Positions 1 to 11,819 of a stretch of DNA of 64,000 nucleotides are shown piece by piece. Every line of letters starts with the position of its first letter. Position 1 is the first letter of the stretch. The notes beneath the pieces were generated by a model that saw only the letters and a list, made by a program, of their open reading frames with translations, was not told where the DNA came from and searched no databases. A program made the position numbers and the translations under genes. This stretch comes from Cryptomeria japonica (Eukaryota > Streptophyta > Pinopsida > Cupressales > Cupressaceae): the NCBI RefSeq assembly GCF_030272615.1, contig NC_081408.1, forward strand, positions 614,147,977 to 614,211,976. The letters run 5' to 3'.

Positions 1-384
1 AAGAACACACAAACAACAGCAACTGTCATGAAGAAGGATAACTTGTGGAGCACCAAATAACGAACCATCTGAAATGAAGATACACAAGACCATTCCAAAC
101 AATATCCCAAAAACTCAACTGAAGATCTAATCACACCGAAATATACCGGAGGATATACTGAACTCTACAAAGCACTGATCAGAAAAACAAACTACAAAAT
201 TGAATCATCTAATATGATCAACTAAGATTTCTAGATCATGAAAACCAATACAGAAGAATACAATGATATTAGAAATACTCCATACACCAAACCATGATCC
301 TAATAAACCAATCAACAATCACTAGAGTAGGAATATGTTGGCATCAATGACAAAAAGATATCCTAGCAGCATCAATGTCCAACA
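1..384 (-). repeat. 3' LTR of the copia element (cut by the window edge)
   Basis: Matches the LTR at 8870-10173 with scattered substitutions. In element orientation it starts TGTTGG at 384, directly after a polypurine tract. Only its first part is inside the window. Confidence 0.82.
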
Positions 385-396
385 ATATCCCTCTTT
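385..396 (-). other. Polypurine tract of the copia element
   Basis: On the minus strand this reads AAAGAGGGATAT immediately before the LTR start. That is the expected site and composition for plus-strand DNA priming. Confidence 0.6.
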
Positions 397-724
397 GGCA
401 TTGATGGCAACATACGAATGTGAAAAATAATCAATGCAAAGAAAGAAAATATCTCCAACAAACTACCCCTAAGATCAAGCAGATAGAATAGTTTTTCACA
501 TGCATCTCTCCCCTTTTGACAACAAGGCCAAAGACATAATACAGATTATGCTTCTCTCCCCAAAACTTATCCTCTAAGAAGGACAATGTTTCCCTTAGGA
601 TAAACTCACAATTGATCATGTGAAATAATCACTAACTACTTCAAGTGAGTAGCAACATCAACTCATCAATCCAGATAGAAAGATAAGGCTCTGAGATCCA
701 CCAGATTGATGCAACTCAATGCAT

Positions 725-2217
725 CTAGTTCTTATCAAGAGGGGTAGATACCCCTAACTTGTCTTTCAAATAGACAAATGTATCTCCAAGCAAAAGCTTA
801 GTGAAAATATCAGCAATTTTTTCCTTTGTAGATACATACTCCAACTTTACTTCCTCTTCACTGACTTTTCTCTTAGGAGATGATATTTGATTGACACATA
901 TTTAGTATTTGAATATTACACCAAATTCTTTGACATATTAATAGCACTGGAATTATCACAATATATGACAGTAGGCTCATCATAGATAACTCTGATATCC
1001 TTCAACATTTGATTCATCCACACTACCTGAGTGCAGTTACTAGCAGCAGCAATGTACTCAGCTTCAGTAGTAGATAAGGACACTAAATCTTGTTTCTTAC
1101 TTGCCCATGAAACCAATTTCTTACCTAAAAAGAAGGCTCCACCAATGGTTCTTTTACAATCATTAACATCACCAGCCCAATCAGCATCAGTGTAAGCACA
1201 TAACATGAAATCATCATTCCTCAGATACAACAAACCATAATCCACATTTCCCTTCAAATATTTGAAAATTCTCTTCATAGCAATTATATGACTCTCTTTT
1301 GGATCATCTTGATATCGAGCACCCATGCCCACAACATGCATAATGTTCGGCCTAGTCTGAGTAAGATATAGTAGTCCACCAACCATAGATCTATACAAAG
1401 ACTAATTAGCTTTCGAAGATTCATCATTTTTAGACAATTCGTAGCCAGTCACCGTAGGAGTTCCAACCAGTTTGGAGTCATCTAACCCAAAATTCTTTAG
1501 AAATTCCTTCACATATTTAATTTGAGATATAAAAATACCTTTTCCAATCTGTGAAATCTACAAACCTAAGAAAAATTTCATCTCTCCTATCATAGACATC
1601 TCAAAGTATTTTTGTATATCACCGACAAACTTCATGCTTAAGTCATCATCTCCTCCAAAGATAATATCATCAACATAGACTTCAATAATTAAGATGTTAT
1701 CATTCTCAATATTAAAGTACAAATTACTATCAACAGTCCCTTTATTAAATCCTAATTTCAGTAAATACTTATCCCATTTAGCATATCAGGCTCTAGGGGC
1801 TTGTTTCAATCCATAAAGAGCTTTCTTCAGTTTGCACACCATGTCTCCACCATTTGATAATGAAAATCCATCAGGTTGATCAATGTAGACTTCTTCCTCA
1901 ACATCACCATTTAGAAAAGTTGACTTGACATCCATCTGATAAACTTTGAAATCTTTATAAGTAGCATATGCAAGCAACAATCTAACAGCTTCAAGTCTAG
2001 CTACTGGAGAAAAATTCTCCTCATAATCAATTCCTTCTTTCTGTGAATATCCTTTGCATACCAGTATTTCTTTATTTCTAACTACCTCACCAGCTTCCTT
2101 CAATTTGTTCCTGAATACCCATTTAGTACCAATAACATTCTTATCTTTAGGTCTATGCACAATCTCCCATGTATTATTCTTTTCAATCTGATCTAATTCT
2201 TCTTCCATAACTCTCAT
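725..2217 (-). pseudogene. copia reverse transcriptase and RNase H remnant
   Basis: The frame begins with a typical copia RT start ([48 protein letters not shown]). The catalytic YVDD box lies at about 1666-1680. RNase H follows with YTDADWAGD, STTEAEY and YCDNSSA. Same-frame stops fall near 1786, about 1547, just before 1398, and at 916-918. In the tail a one-base loss near 865 shifts the frame, after which the usual end of copia RNase H (YVSTKEKIADIFTK) can be read to a stop at 725-727. The family role is copying element RNA to DNA and removing the RNA strand. This copy cannot make an intact enzyme. Confidence 0.9.
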
Positions 2218-2343
2218 CCAATTTCATCTTTGCAAGCCTCAACAACATCTTTAGGTTCAAATTTAGAAATCAAACATACCTCTTCAGTAGCTAGCCTTCT
2301 TCTAGTCATCACACCTATATTTTTATCTCCAATAATCTAATTT

Positions 2344-3768
2344 TTAAAATGATTCAATCTTACATACCTCGGAGTCTTCTGATTGTTCTGATTTTACAGG
2401 TTCCTGCACCTCTTCACCGACAATATAAATATCCAGATTAACTATCTCTACCGGATCAGTCTGCTTCAACTCTTCAGTTTGAATAGGCATTATAACAACA
2501 TGTCGACCATCAACATATCTACATGCTCTGATATCTTTTCCAAGGTTCTCATCAACCTTCATTTTTGCAATCTCTACTATCCTCCTTAGTATCTTATTGT
2601 AGCACCGGTAGGCTTTACTCTTTGTTGAGTATCCCAATAAAATTCCTTCATCACTTCTTGTATCAAACTTTCATATATCCTCATCTCTCTTGATATAACA
2701 TTTGCTACCAAATATTCTGAAATATCTCACTGTAGGAACATGACCAAACCATAGCTCATAAGGAGTCTTACCAGTATCACCTTTTATATGAACTTAGTTG
2801 AATGTGTGAACAACAATGCTAACAACTTCTCTCCAGTAGATCTTTGGAACATTCCCTTCAATAAGCATAGTCCTTGCAGCATTCAAAACAGTTATGTTCT
2901 TCCTTTCAACAACTCCATTTTGCTGAGGGGTTCTAGGAGAATATAATTGTCTTCTAATCCCATGCTTCTCATAGAATGAATAAAACTCACCAGAACAAAA
3001 TTCTCCTCCTCTGCCAGATATCAGACATTTCACCTTCAATCTTGTCTCAGTCTCAACCTTTACTTTGAATAACTTGAATTTTTCCAATGCTTTTGATTTC
3101 TCCTTTAAAAAGACAGCCCACATAATCCTCGAATAGTCATCAATTAGTAGCATAAAATATTTGTCACCCTGCACACTTCTAACAATTGCAAGTCCACATA
3201 GGTCAGTATGCACATGATATAGCAATCCATTAGATGTATACTGCTTGCTCTTGAATCAAATTCTTGTTTGCTTACCCAATTGACATTCCTAGAATACCGG
3301 ATTAGCGGGCTTAACAATCTTAGGCAGATCTCAAACAGCTTGTGTAGAGCTGATCTTAATCATTGAATCAAAATTAACATGACACATTCTCCTATTCCAT
3401 AACCAACTTTCATCAATTTGAGCAATCAAACGACTTTTCTCACCAGCATTGAAATGAAAGATATTACCTTCAGTCTTAGTTCTAGATGCAATCTCTATAC
3501 CAGAGGCATTTAGGATTTTGTATTTACCATTATTGAATTGTAGATCATAACCTTTGTCAACCATATGTCCAACACTTAAAAGATTATACTTCAAACCTTC
3601 AACAAACAAGACATCATCAATGTTATGCTTACCATGAAAGAAAATAGAATGTCTACTGTAGATCACATAGGTTTTCTCATTTCCAAATCTCACTATTCCA
3701 CCATCATACCTTTCCATACTCACAAATTTTGTTTTATCATCAGTCATATGATGTGAACAGCCGTGCAT
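2344..3768 (-). pseudogene. copia pre-integrase and integrase remnant
   Basis: Minus strand, same frame as the RT part. It starts with a protease-like CSHHMT relic and a GAG-pre-integrase block (NRRMCHVNFDSM). The integrase core follows: HTDLCG (first catalytic Asp), LISGRGGEF, then RTPQQNGVVERKN (catalytic Glu). The second catalytic Asp, expected as SDRGGEF or SDNGGEF, is Gly here, so the active site is broken as well as the frame, which has stops near 3331, 2794 and 2344. The 2344-2637 block (GYSTKSKAYR) is the integrase C-terminal and linker part. A frameshift separates the protease motif from the gag tail upstream. Confidence 0.88.
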
Positions 3769-3849
3769 TCACCTTTCACTTTAACTTTAGTAGTTAAAAT
3801 GTTTTCCTGAATAGTGCAGCTTGTGGAATCAATAGGTACCGGTCCATCT

Positions 3850-4476
3850 TCTTTGATAGCAATAAACACAACTTCATCTCCTTATGATTCTTCATATGTT
3901 ACACCTTCATAAGTAGCATAATAACAGTTCTTCTGATGCTTATACTTCCAGTTAGACTTGTAAGGCTTATCATACTTCTCATGCTTCTCATATCTATCAT
4001 TCCTATCATGCTTATCAAATTTATCATTCCTATCATATTCAGTCATTCTCTACGTGCACCTAGAAGCAAAATATCATATCTTATTACAAGAGAAATAATT
4101 CAAAGGCAATTTTCCATCATACTTACCGACTCCCTTAGCTAATCTCTAGAAAAACAATTATTCAAGCTCTTCCAATTTTCTTTCTTTCTCTTCCATCTCT
4201 CTTCTCTCTCTTTCATATCTAGATATTATGCATTCTTCAGGATCGTATTTCTACTTTCTGAATACATATGCTCTAAATGTTGTCTCAGACTTTCCATGTG
4301 ATTCACCAAAATCGCTCAATTCAAATGCAACAATATTTCCAACAAGCATATCTCTTGTCACTGTAGTCACACTCTGGATCTCATCAACAGAAGCTACCTT
4401 ATGTTTGTAAGTAGGAGACAAAGATCTTAGCACCTGAGCAACGATTTCATCTTCTTCAAGGGATCCACCAGCACAT
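3850..4476 (-). pseudogene. copia gag, 3' half (continues from 8372-8805)
   Basis: The minus strand reads LEEDEIVAQVLRSLSP, then DMLVGNIVAFEL, typical of the UBN2-type Gag of plant copia elements. A lysine/aspartate-rich low-complexity stretch (about 3936-4040) follows, where the nucleocapsid linker normally lies. I see no intact CCHC zinc knuckle. The 5' half of the same gag is 3.9 kb away, and the two halves join without loss if 4477-8367 is removed. Confidence 0.72.
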
Positions 4477-7400
4477 CTATAAAGACGTAAATTATTTTAT
4501 AACCAAATAGACATAGCTTACTCTTTATTCTTAAATAAAGTCATAATTCCTTTAATAAGTCTATTTCATTCCACTTTTCTTTCCATAACTTCATTTTATC
4601 ATTCCATTTATATCCTAATAAACACAAATTTTCTATAAAAGATAAAGATTATTCATTCAATAAATCGATGTAAGTAGTATCTCAATCATACAATAATTAG
4701 GCATTTCAAGTTGTCGTAAGTTCGATAACAAAAGAATAAAAGTAAAGGGTGAGATGCATCCTTTGATCCCCAAGCTATCTTCAATGCAATCTTTAGCATG
4801 AAGACGAGAACAAGATTTGGGCACTTTTTCTACCCAACCTTGAAGCTTACACTTCCCTGGAATTCTTAGTCAATCAAGAACACCCGACCCTGCACAAATT
4901 CCTTAGCAAAAGAATTCGAAAGACAAGATGGAATCTGGTGCATGCCTAGATGATACATGCAATTCATTTTTCTAATACCATTAAGAAACATGCAAGATCA
5001 ATCAAGGATGTAGTAGAGTGGATAAATAAATGAATTCCGTCTATTTAAATGGTTATTCAATTGATTACTCGGTCGAGTATAATGCCATGCATAGCAAATA
5101 ATATAGTTTGGAAAAAGAAAACTCTCTCTCTATAATCCACATTTGGCACCTGTCCTAGAAGGTAACTTTCCACAAACACAAGTCTATCTAGCTTTGTTCA
5201 CATGAATCTAGAATAAATATATATATAGAAGAAAATATTTCACCTTTGATTTCTAGCTTCCTATTTCTCATAAGATAAAAATACAATGTTTAAAGAAGAC
5301 AATCTTTTGCCTTTCAATTCTAGCTTCCTATTTCTCATGAGATAAAAATATAATGTTTAGAGAAGACAATCTTTCGTTAAGTAGAAATAGAAAGAATCAA
5401 TCTTTCGTTAAAACCAATTCTATCTGACAGGAAGCAATCTTTCAAGGATAAACAAATATACATCTGAAAGAAAACAATCTTTCTCTTATATCTTTCAAGC
5501 AATTTAAAGACAAGAATTAAATATTAAGGTGGTGTAATACATGTATGTATCTTACATATAAATTGAATAAAATGAGTACACATTCTTTTCTTCAATTATC
5601 AAAATATTTTAAAAGTGTAATCATTAACATGCATTCCCTTTCTTATGGTTTAGAATTTCTATGTTTATATCATCTAAGCTATATATCTTTCCATGTTCTT
5701 TGGTTCGTCTACCTCTTTTCTCGAATGACATATTTAGTTTAATACTAATATGTGACTTTCCATGATTTAAGAACTCAACTCACTGATTTTACTAATTTTC
5801 CATAACAACAATCTAACATGATGAAAATTCATAAAGTGCCTATCTATATGGCCTTTCAAGTGAGACACCTAATAATCATCTTTACTTTTCATGCAAGGAT
5901 CAAATTCGAAAGTGTAAGTCTTTTCTACATAAATTCAAAATAAGCTTCAATTTTTAATAATTTGTTATCGTAGTATTTCATCTTCTTTTTTATTCAAATT
6001 TACAAGTTTTATACACACGATCACTCTATCCTCTTACTCTGTTTATATAGGATTTGGTTGTCTAATTTCTATGAATTTCACTTATGTTTATCAACAATAT
6101 TTTCGAATATCTTTCCTTAAGACATTTATGTATAGAATATAATTTTCTAAAGAATGTATTTTGATGTCATTCAACAAAATTCTCATAATCAGAAATCTAA
6201 AAACTATGACTCTAATTTTGTCTAAGTCTAATCAAAATAGAACATTTTCTCTTTAGATTTCTACAACAAACTTTGTTAGAACAAATCTTACCTCTGACTA
6301 ATTCTACTCGGTGTATTATTATCTTCTTTCTATCTCACCAAGCTCTCAAGAAGGTCGTTGTTCCTCTGGCATGTCTACCACTCTTTGTTGTTTCGGTATT
6401 CAACTCTTTCCTCTAAAATTCGACTCTAAATCTGAGATGATCATCATTGATCTTTTACGACTTGGTCGTAAACACATCTAAATCTCCACTACTTTTCTCT
6501 TCTAAATTCCATTCTCTAATCCTTTGTCGCATCTATGTTCCTCCTCTCTTCCAACTCAATGGTCTATAAATAGTGTTGTCATCTACCTTCTTTCCTATTC
6601 TCAGTGTATCTCTCCTAGTGGTGGATTGATTCTAAATGACACCACGTGTGGTTTTATTGCAACATAATAGTCCTAAATGGTTTTGAACACTTGTGTGTTC
6701 ACCATGCAAAGTTATCCATTAACTTCTTATGTGACACCACACTGCACATGTCATTTATAGATATTAATAGCGACTCCCTTGCAAACGGTTTCTAAGTTCT
6801 CATGATGCCAAGTCAACTTTCCTCCTTTGTCGACTATGACTTGTATTAAATACAACCAACCATTGTAGTAGTGAATTCTTCTCATTCAAGTTCAATGAGT
6901 TTAACATCTCTTCAATCACATCGTGGTTGCAAGGTCCGTGATCATCTTAAACCCTACATGTTTTTTTGCATGCATAGCCGATACCAACCCAATGACTTCC
7001 TTCTCTTAACTCATTGTTTTCTTTGAGTCGCCATTAATACCGATTCTTTTGCAAGGCGTTTAGATACATGCATAGTGATTTTCCAAGTCTTAGTAGCTTC
7101 TACGTGGGGTTATGGACAATATTACCCATCGTGATTTGTTTATGAAAGAGGAGTGGTTGGTGGTAATACCGACCCCTCCCTTTAAATAAGGGGAGTGGTC
7201 AATATTACTATCGACCTCCCTCACATTAACCTTTATTTACATTGAAATACCACCCCTTCTTGGTTGTTACTTACAATAGTTTTTGCATTTCCTAAGTCTC
7301 AGTGGCTTCCAATATGTAGCTATACTCATTGACTTCTGCTACATTGAGGATCGGGGAGTATGGCCAAGCTGACCATAGTGGCTTGTATAACAGTCGATAT

Positions 7401-8367
7401 CCTTAATCAAACCCGCCACCTTTTTCTATTTGATGCATAAATATGTTTAATAAAAATAATATTATATATAATAATATTAATAATACATGGCTTTATTACA
7501 TGTTATATTAAAAAGAAAACCAAGTTAATTAGGTTATATTATATTTTAATTTTATATATATGAAACATCCGATTTATTATATCTAATGTCAAAAGTACAT
7601 ATTAAATATGATATATATATATATATATGATTCTAAATTATATACATACATATTCAAAAACATAATATTTCGAATTGAAAAGATAGCTATTGATAGCTTA
7701 ATCACTTTAAACATGATTTAAAGTAACTAGACATAATTAAAAGTCACCTTCGTGTGTATATATATGTATATATTATCAAGTCACAATTATCGAACTTACA
7801 TGCATAAGAATTTTATATAATTGTAAACACATCAATCATTAATATAATTACATTTGCATTCTCTTATGCTAGAGACATTAAATCATCCTTATAAAGAATG
7901 TTAAGTCGTTAAATTACATAAGTTTTCTTTCAAAATATCAAACTAATTTTCACTTTTACATACGAAATAAATGTAACAATTACCATTTACTCATAGCATT
8001 TCATTAATTAAAAATCATGCATCGATGAAATCACAATTGCACAAAAATAATTTTTCAACTGTGGTGTGTGAGAGATTCCATCTATTCTAACTAAATCCAG
8101 GAGCTAAGACAACTCTACCTAAACCATGTTCTCGCCTTCATCTGCGTTCACTAGTTCCTACATTCACTTGCACTCGGTTGCTCATTAGCAATGATGATCC
8201 CAATTTTAAAAATTATTACTGATCATTCAATTGTATGCAAATCATTTTAGTGCATTCAATCTCCTATCTTATTAACAATTCCATTTTCATTTCATTTCAA
8301 TTTTATTTGCAAAAAATAAACATTATTTTCCTAATTAAATAATTATGGAAAAATAAGGTTTGTGACA
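4477..8367 (-). mobile_element. 3.9 kb AT-rich insertion inside gag, possible LTR-type sequence
   Basis: Removing this block restores the gag coding sense (LVLGIK on one side, CAGGSLEED on the other). The flanks carry a 4-bp duplication ATGT (4473-4476 and 8368-8371), or 5 bp with one mismatch. On the minus strand the insertion starts TGTCACAAACC, an LTR-like terminus, but its other end does not read CA and I see no internal coding region, primer site or second LTR. It could be a very long solo LTR, a non-autonomous element, or two nested pieces. Inside are a near-duplicate of about 62 bp at 5258-5374, several further 'acaatctttc' repeats to about 5480, and a TATA-like tctataaatag at about 6563. 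Confidence 0.5.
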
Positions 8368-8371
8368 ACAT

Positions 8372-8805
8372 TTGATACCTAGGACAAGATCATTCACCTT
8401 AGCCATGAAATAATTTATGTTCTCATCTTCTCCCATTCTCAAAATATCATACTTCCCTTTCAAACTCTGCAACTTAGCAACTTTTACTTGTTTATCTCCT
8501 TCATACAAGGTTTCAAGATTTTCCTAGATCTCATGTGCAATCTGAAGTCCCATTACATTTGTCATCTTTGAATCAATTAGGGCGCTTAGCAATGCTTCCT
8601 TCTCTCTAATGTAATTTTTATCTTCTTTGATATCATCAGCAGTAACTGGTCCATTTGGAGGAACATAATAGGCATTCTTTGTAATCTTCCAGTAATCTTC
8701 TCCAAGACATCTCAATGCACTTCCATCTGATTCTTCCATATAGCATAGATACTACCATCAAATCTTGGACTTTCCATCTTAAAGATAACACTTCCACTTC
8801 CAGTT
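8372..8805 (-). pseudogene. copia gag, 5' half
   Basis: The minus strand starts METGSGSVIF at 8805, about 50 bp after the primer-binding site, the normal place for a copia gag start. It then reads PRFDGSIYAIWKNQMEVH and, after a stop and frameshift near 8718, RCLGEDYWK, SALIDSKMTNV, and RMGEDENINYFMAKVNDLVLGIK. This is the N-terminal part of the UBN2-type capsid region. Reading stops at the insertion boundary (8368-8371) and resumes at 4476. Confidence 0.78.
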
Positions 8806-8852
8806 TCCATCCTAGATCTCCTCAAGCAATTAAGCTTCTTCCAAAGGATCTA

Positions 8853-8864
8853 GCTCTGATACCA
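8853..8864 (-). other. Primer-binding site (initiator tRNA-Met type)
   Basis: The minus strand reads TGGTATCAGAGC, the standard plant copia primer-binding site, a few bases after the 5' LTR end at about 8870. Confidence 0.85.
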
Positions 8865-8869
8865 ATTAT

Positions 8870-10173
8870 TGGCAACAATAAGGAGAGAAAACTGAGAGGG
8901 GGGGTGAATTAGTTTTTCTACCTGATCTACAAACTCAACCATAAATACAGATATGATAAACTGTAGCAACAAAAAAGATAAGCAGATAAAGAACACAACA
9001 CCAAGATTTTGACATGGAAAACTTGGTTAAGGGAAAAACCACAGTGGGAACCTACCCACAATAAGATGATACTCTGTAGTAGTATGTAAAAATATTACAA
9101 TGGGGAATGCACTAGCATTCAGGCACACTGCCTAGAGATCACTACTCAAAAGATAATGACCTGAAAGGCTACAACCCTCAGGGAAGTCTCACTGACTTAC
9201 AAAAATATTCAAACTACAATCCAGAAGGAATGAACTAAAAGAATAGCATCTCCAAATGCCTGATGACAGTTTCGGTTAAGCACAATGTCTACTTGGCAAC
9301 ATGAATCTCTTCTCAATCACAATGTTGAAAGATGAATCACTTCTTTGCACATACACCACTCTCTGATAATGAAGACACAACCATGATACAAAAATTACAT
9401 GACTATACCACCTATTTATACAAATCATCAACCTTGACAACAAGGTCGGCTAAACCCTCAACTCATAATTACAAAATTACATCACATGATACAAATATCG
9501 ACCACTAGACCAATATAATGATATAAATGACATAACATGGTCCTAAACCAAATCCCCAAATGCTCAACTCCACCAAGAATCACGCCAAAATCAACTGCAG
9601 CACGCTACACCACCAAGAAAACCACATAACATGAAGAACATCATCCGTTTAGCAAAATTACCAAGATCTCACACAAAGATCAATGTGGATCATCAAAACA
9701 AATAGGACATACTTAGGAAACACCAGAAAGTACATTAGAATCATCGGTAACAACTGCACCAACACCACTTATCAAATCTTCATCAATCAACATCTAAAAC
9801 TCAAGAACACTCAAACATAAGAAACTATCATGAAGAAAGATAACTTGTGGAGAACCAAATCAGGAACCATCTAAAATGAAGATACACAAGAGAATTCCAA
9901 ACAATATCCCAAAAACTCATCTCAAGATCTGATCAGACCGGAATATATCAGAGGAAATACTGAACTCTACAAAGCACTGATAAAAAAAACAAACTACAAA
10001 ACTAGATCATCTGATATGATCAATTAAGCTTTTTGGATCACCAAAACCAATACAAAAGAATACAATGATACTAGAAATACTCCATACACCAAAGCATGAT
10101 CCCAATAAACAAATTAGCAATCACCGGAGTAGGAATATGTTGACATCAATGACAACAACATATCCTAGCAGCA
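8870..10173 (-). repeat. 5' LTR of the copia element
   Basis: About 1.3 kb, ending at the primer-binding site and sharing its outer part with 1-384. The first bases differ from the other LTR beyond 10173 (the TGTTGGACATTGA start is not recognisable), so the true outer edge may be a few bases further right or may have been lost. Confidence 0.78.
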
Positions 10174-11806
10174 AGAACTTGATGCATTGCATCTCTTGTT
10201 AATTTTTGGTTTTAGGTTTGGTGTGTGTGTCGAATATTTATATTAAAATGATTTAACTTAATCATTAATTCAAATTGTTTAATATGATCTTATAATTGAA
10301 AATGGAATAATACATTGATTGGAATTTGAGGAATGTTAGATGAGTTTTAGAGTTTTTATTGCTATACAAGAAGCCAATGGGGTGGCATATATGTTGGTAA
10401 ACCTTGCAATTGCAATTCATTCTTAGGACAGTCATAATAAGAGTCAATATCTTCATGCTTGGAATGATTCTATTTTGAACAACATTATTAAAGAGAATGT
10501 ATAATGGACAATTCATTATCCTAATCAAACGTCCTATTTAAATTTCCTTCATCATTTGTCAACTATTCATTGGGACTTGGTAGAAAGGACTTGTGCTTGC
10601 TTTGATGCATGCAAGATGGATTAGGGAAGATAATTTTAATAATATTCTCTAATGCTAACTTTTTGTGGATGCAATATAGTTTATTACTACTATTTTGAGC
10701 AACCTATTGACATGTATTTCTTAGATGCGACATGCATGGGAGAAATAGAGTGCATATGAATTAATGGTTAGATATGACTTGGTGTGGTCAAAGAACTTTA
10801 ACAATTAGATATGTATTTTCATTCTTGTCATTTATGCAATCATCATGATTTGTGTATATATATTAGTGTAACAGTGTTGTTAGTTTGGATACATTTATCC
10901 TATGTATGTTATTTAATATGTTTATTTAGATTTACTTAGGTAATTTATGTCAATACTTAAGTAGGATAGGACAATGAGTTACATATTCTCATTCTTTCAT
11001 GGGATTTTAATTTTCTTTTCTTATCCTCATAGATTAAAAAACTTGGATAAAGAATCCCTTGATTTTTGGTTCTATGTCTTATTGTCATCATCATTAGATT
11101 TGAAAATTGTAAAACTATATATTTTGTAGCTTTCTTTTTTTTGTCTTTCCTATGAACTCTTGCATTTCTTTTGGACAATAACTTTCTTTAGGTGGGTTGG
11201 TTTTAAATACCATTTTTTATAAAATTTATTATTTGATTATTATTGTAGGGGAGACTACATGACCCCATAGGTTCGTAAAGAGTGCTCCTATGTGTCATCA
11301 ACTCCAAGATACAACCCATAAAAATTTGGTAGTTTTTTGCACTTAGGTCACTTAAGAGAAAGCAATGTGAATAGGTCATATGTATGGTAATCATAATAAA
11401 ATATTTATAAAGGTACTGAATGAATTAGTAAGGCTTGTATGAATGAATAAAGTAAGGCTTCTTTATAAGAAAATCAATGGTCTCTTATTATACTATAAAT
11501 AGAGATGCATGTGGTACTAGATGCATCTTTTGCATGATTGTGGATTCTTGCATGTTTTACAAAATTACATTTTTTTGGCATTTGAATCCAAAAATTTAGT
11601 AACCTACATGAATACATGAGTTCTTTGCATGTCCTACAAAAATTTATCCATCTGTATTTCAATGATAATATACATTAATATTTATTAACACATTGTAGGA
11701 TGTACTAGTTATATATTTTTATCTTGTATTGCAAATATACAATGTACATAAATCTTTTTTTAGATTGTATTACATATAAAAATGATATGTACATATATAA
11801 AAACAA
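10174..11806. other. AT-rich stretch without a recognised gene
   Basis: I see no coding similarity, LTR pair or structured repeat. Small open frames here have no family motif and look like chance. Confidence 0.5.
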
Positions 11807-11819
11807 GGTTGACATTAAA

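Larger units (their letters stand above)
1..10173 (-). mobile_element. Decayed Ty1/copia retrotransposon, gag split by an insertion
   Basis: A minus-strand copia-order element (gag, protease, integrase, RT, RNase H) lies between two copies of one LTR. The sequence at 1-384 is repeated at about 9800-10173, and an initiator-Met-type primer-binding site and a polypurine tract sit at the right places. The element is dead: the pol parts share one frame broken by several stop codons, there are frameshifts near the protease and in the RNase H tail, and gag is split by DNA at 4477-8367. The downstream LTR runs off the window, so the target duplication cannot be checked. The copia assignment is firm from domain order; the exact lineage is not called. 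Confidence 0.88.

Noticed and set aside
7611-7628. Short (at)n microsatellite
   Set aside because: Ordinary simple repeat with no further significance.
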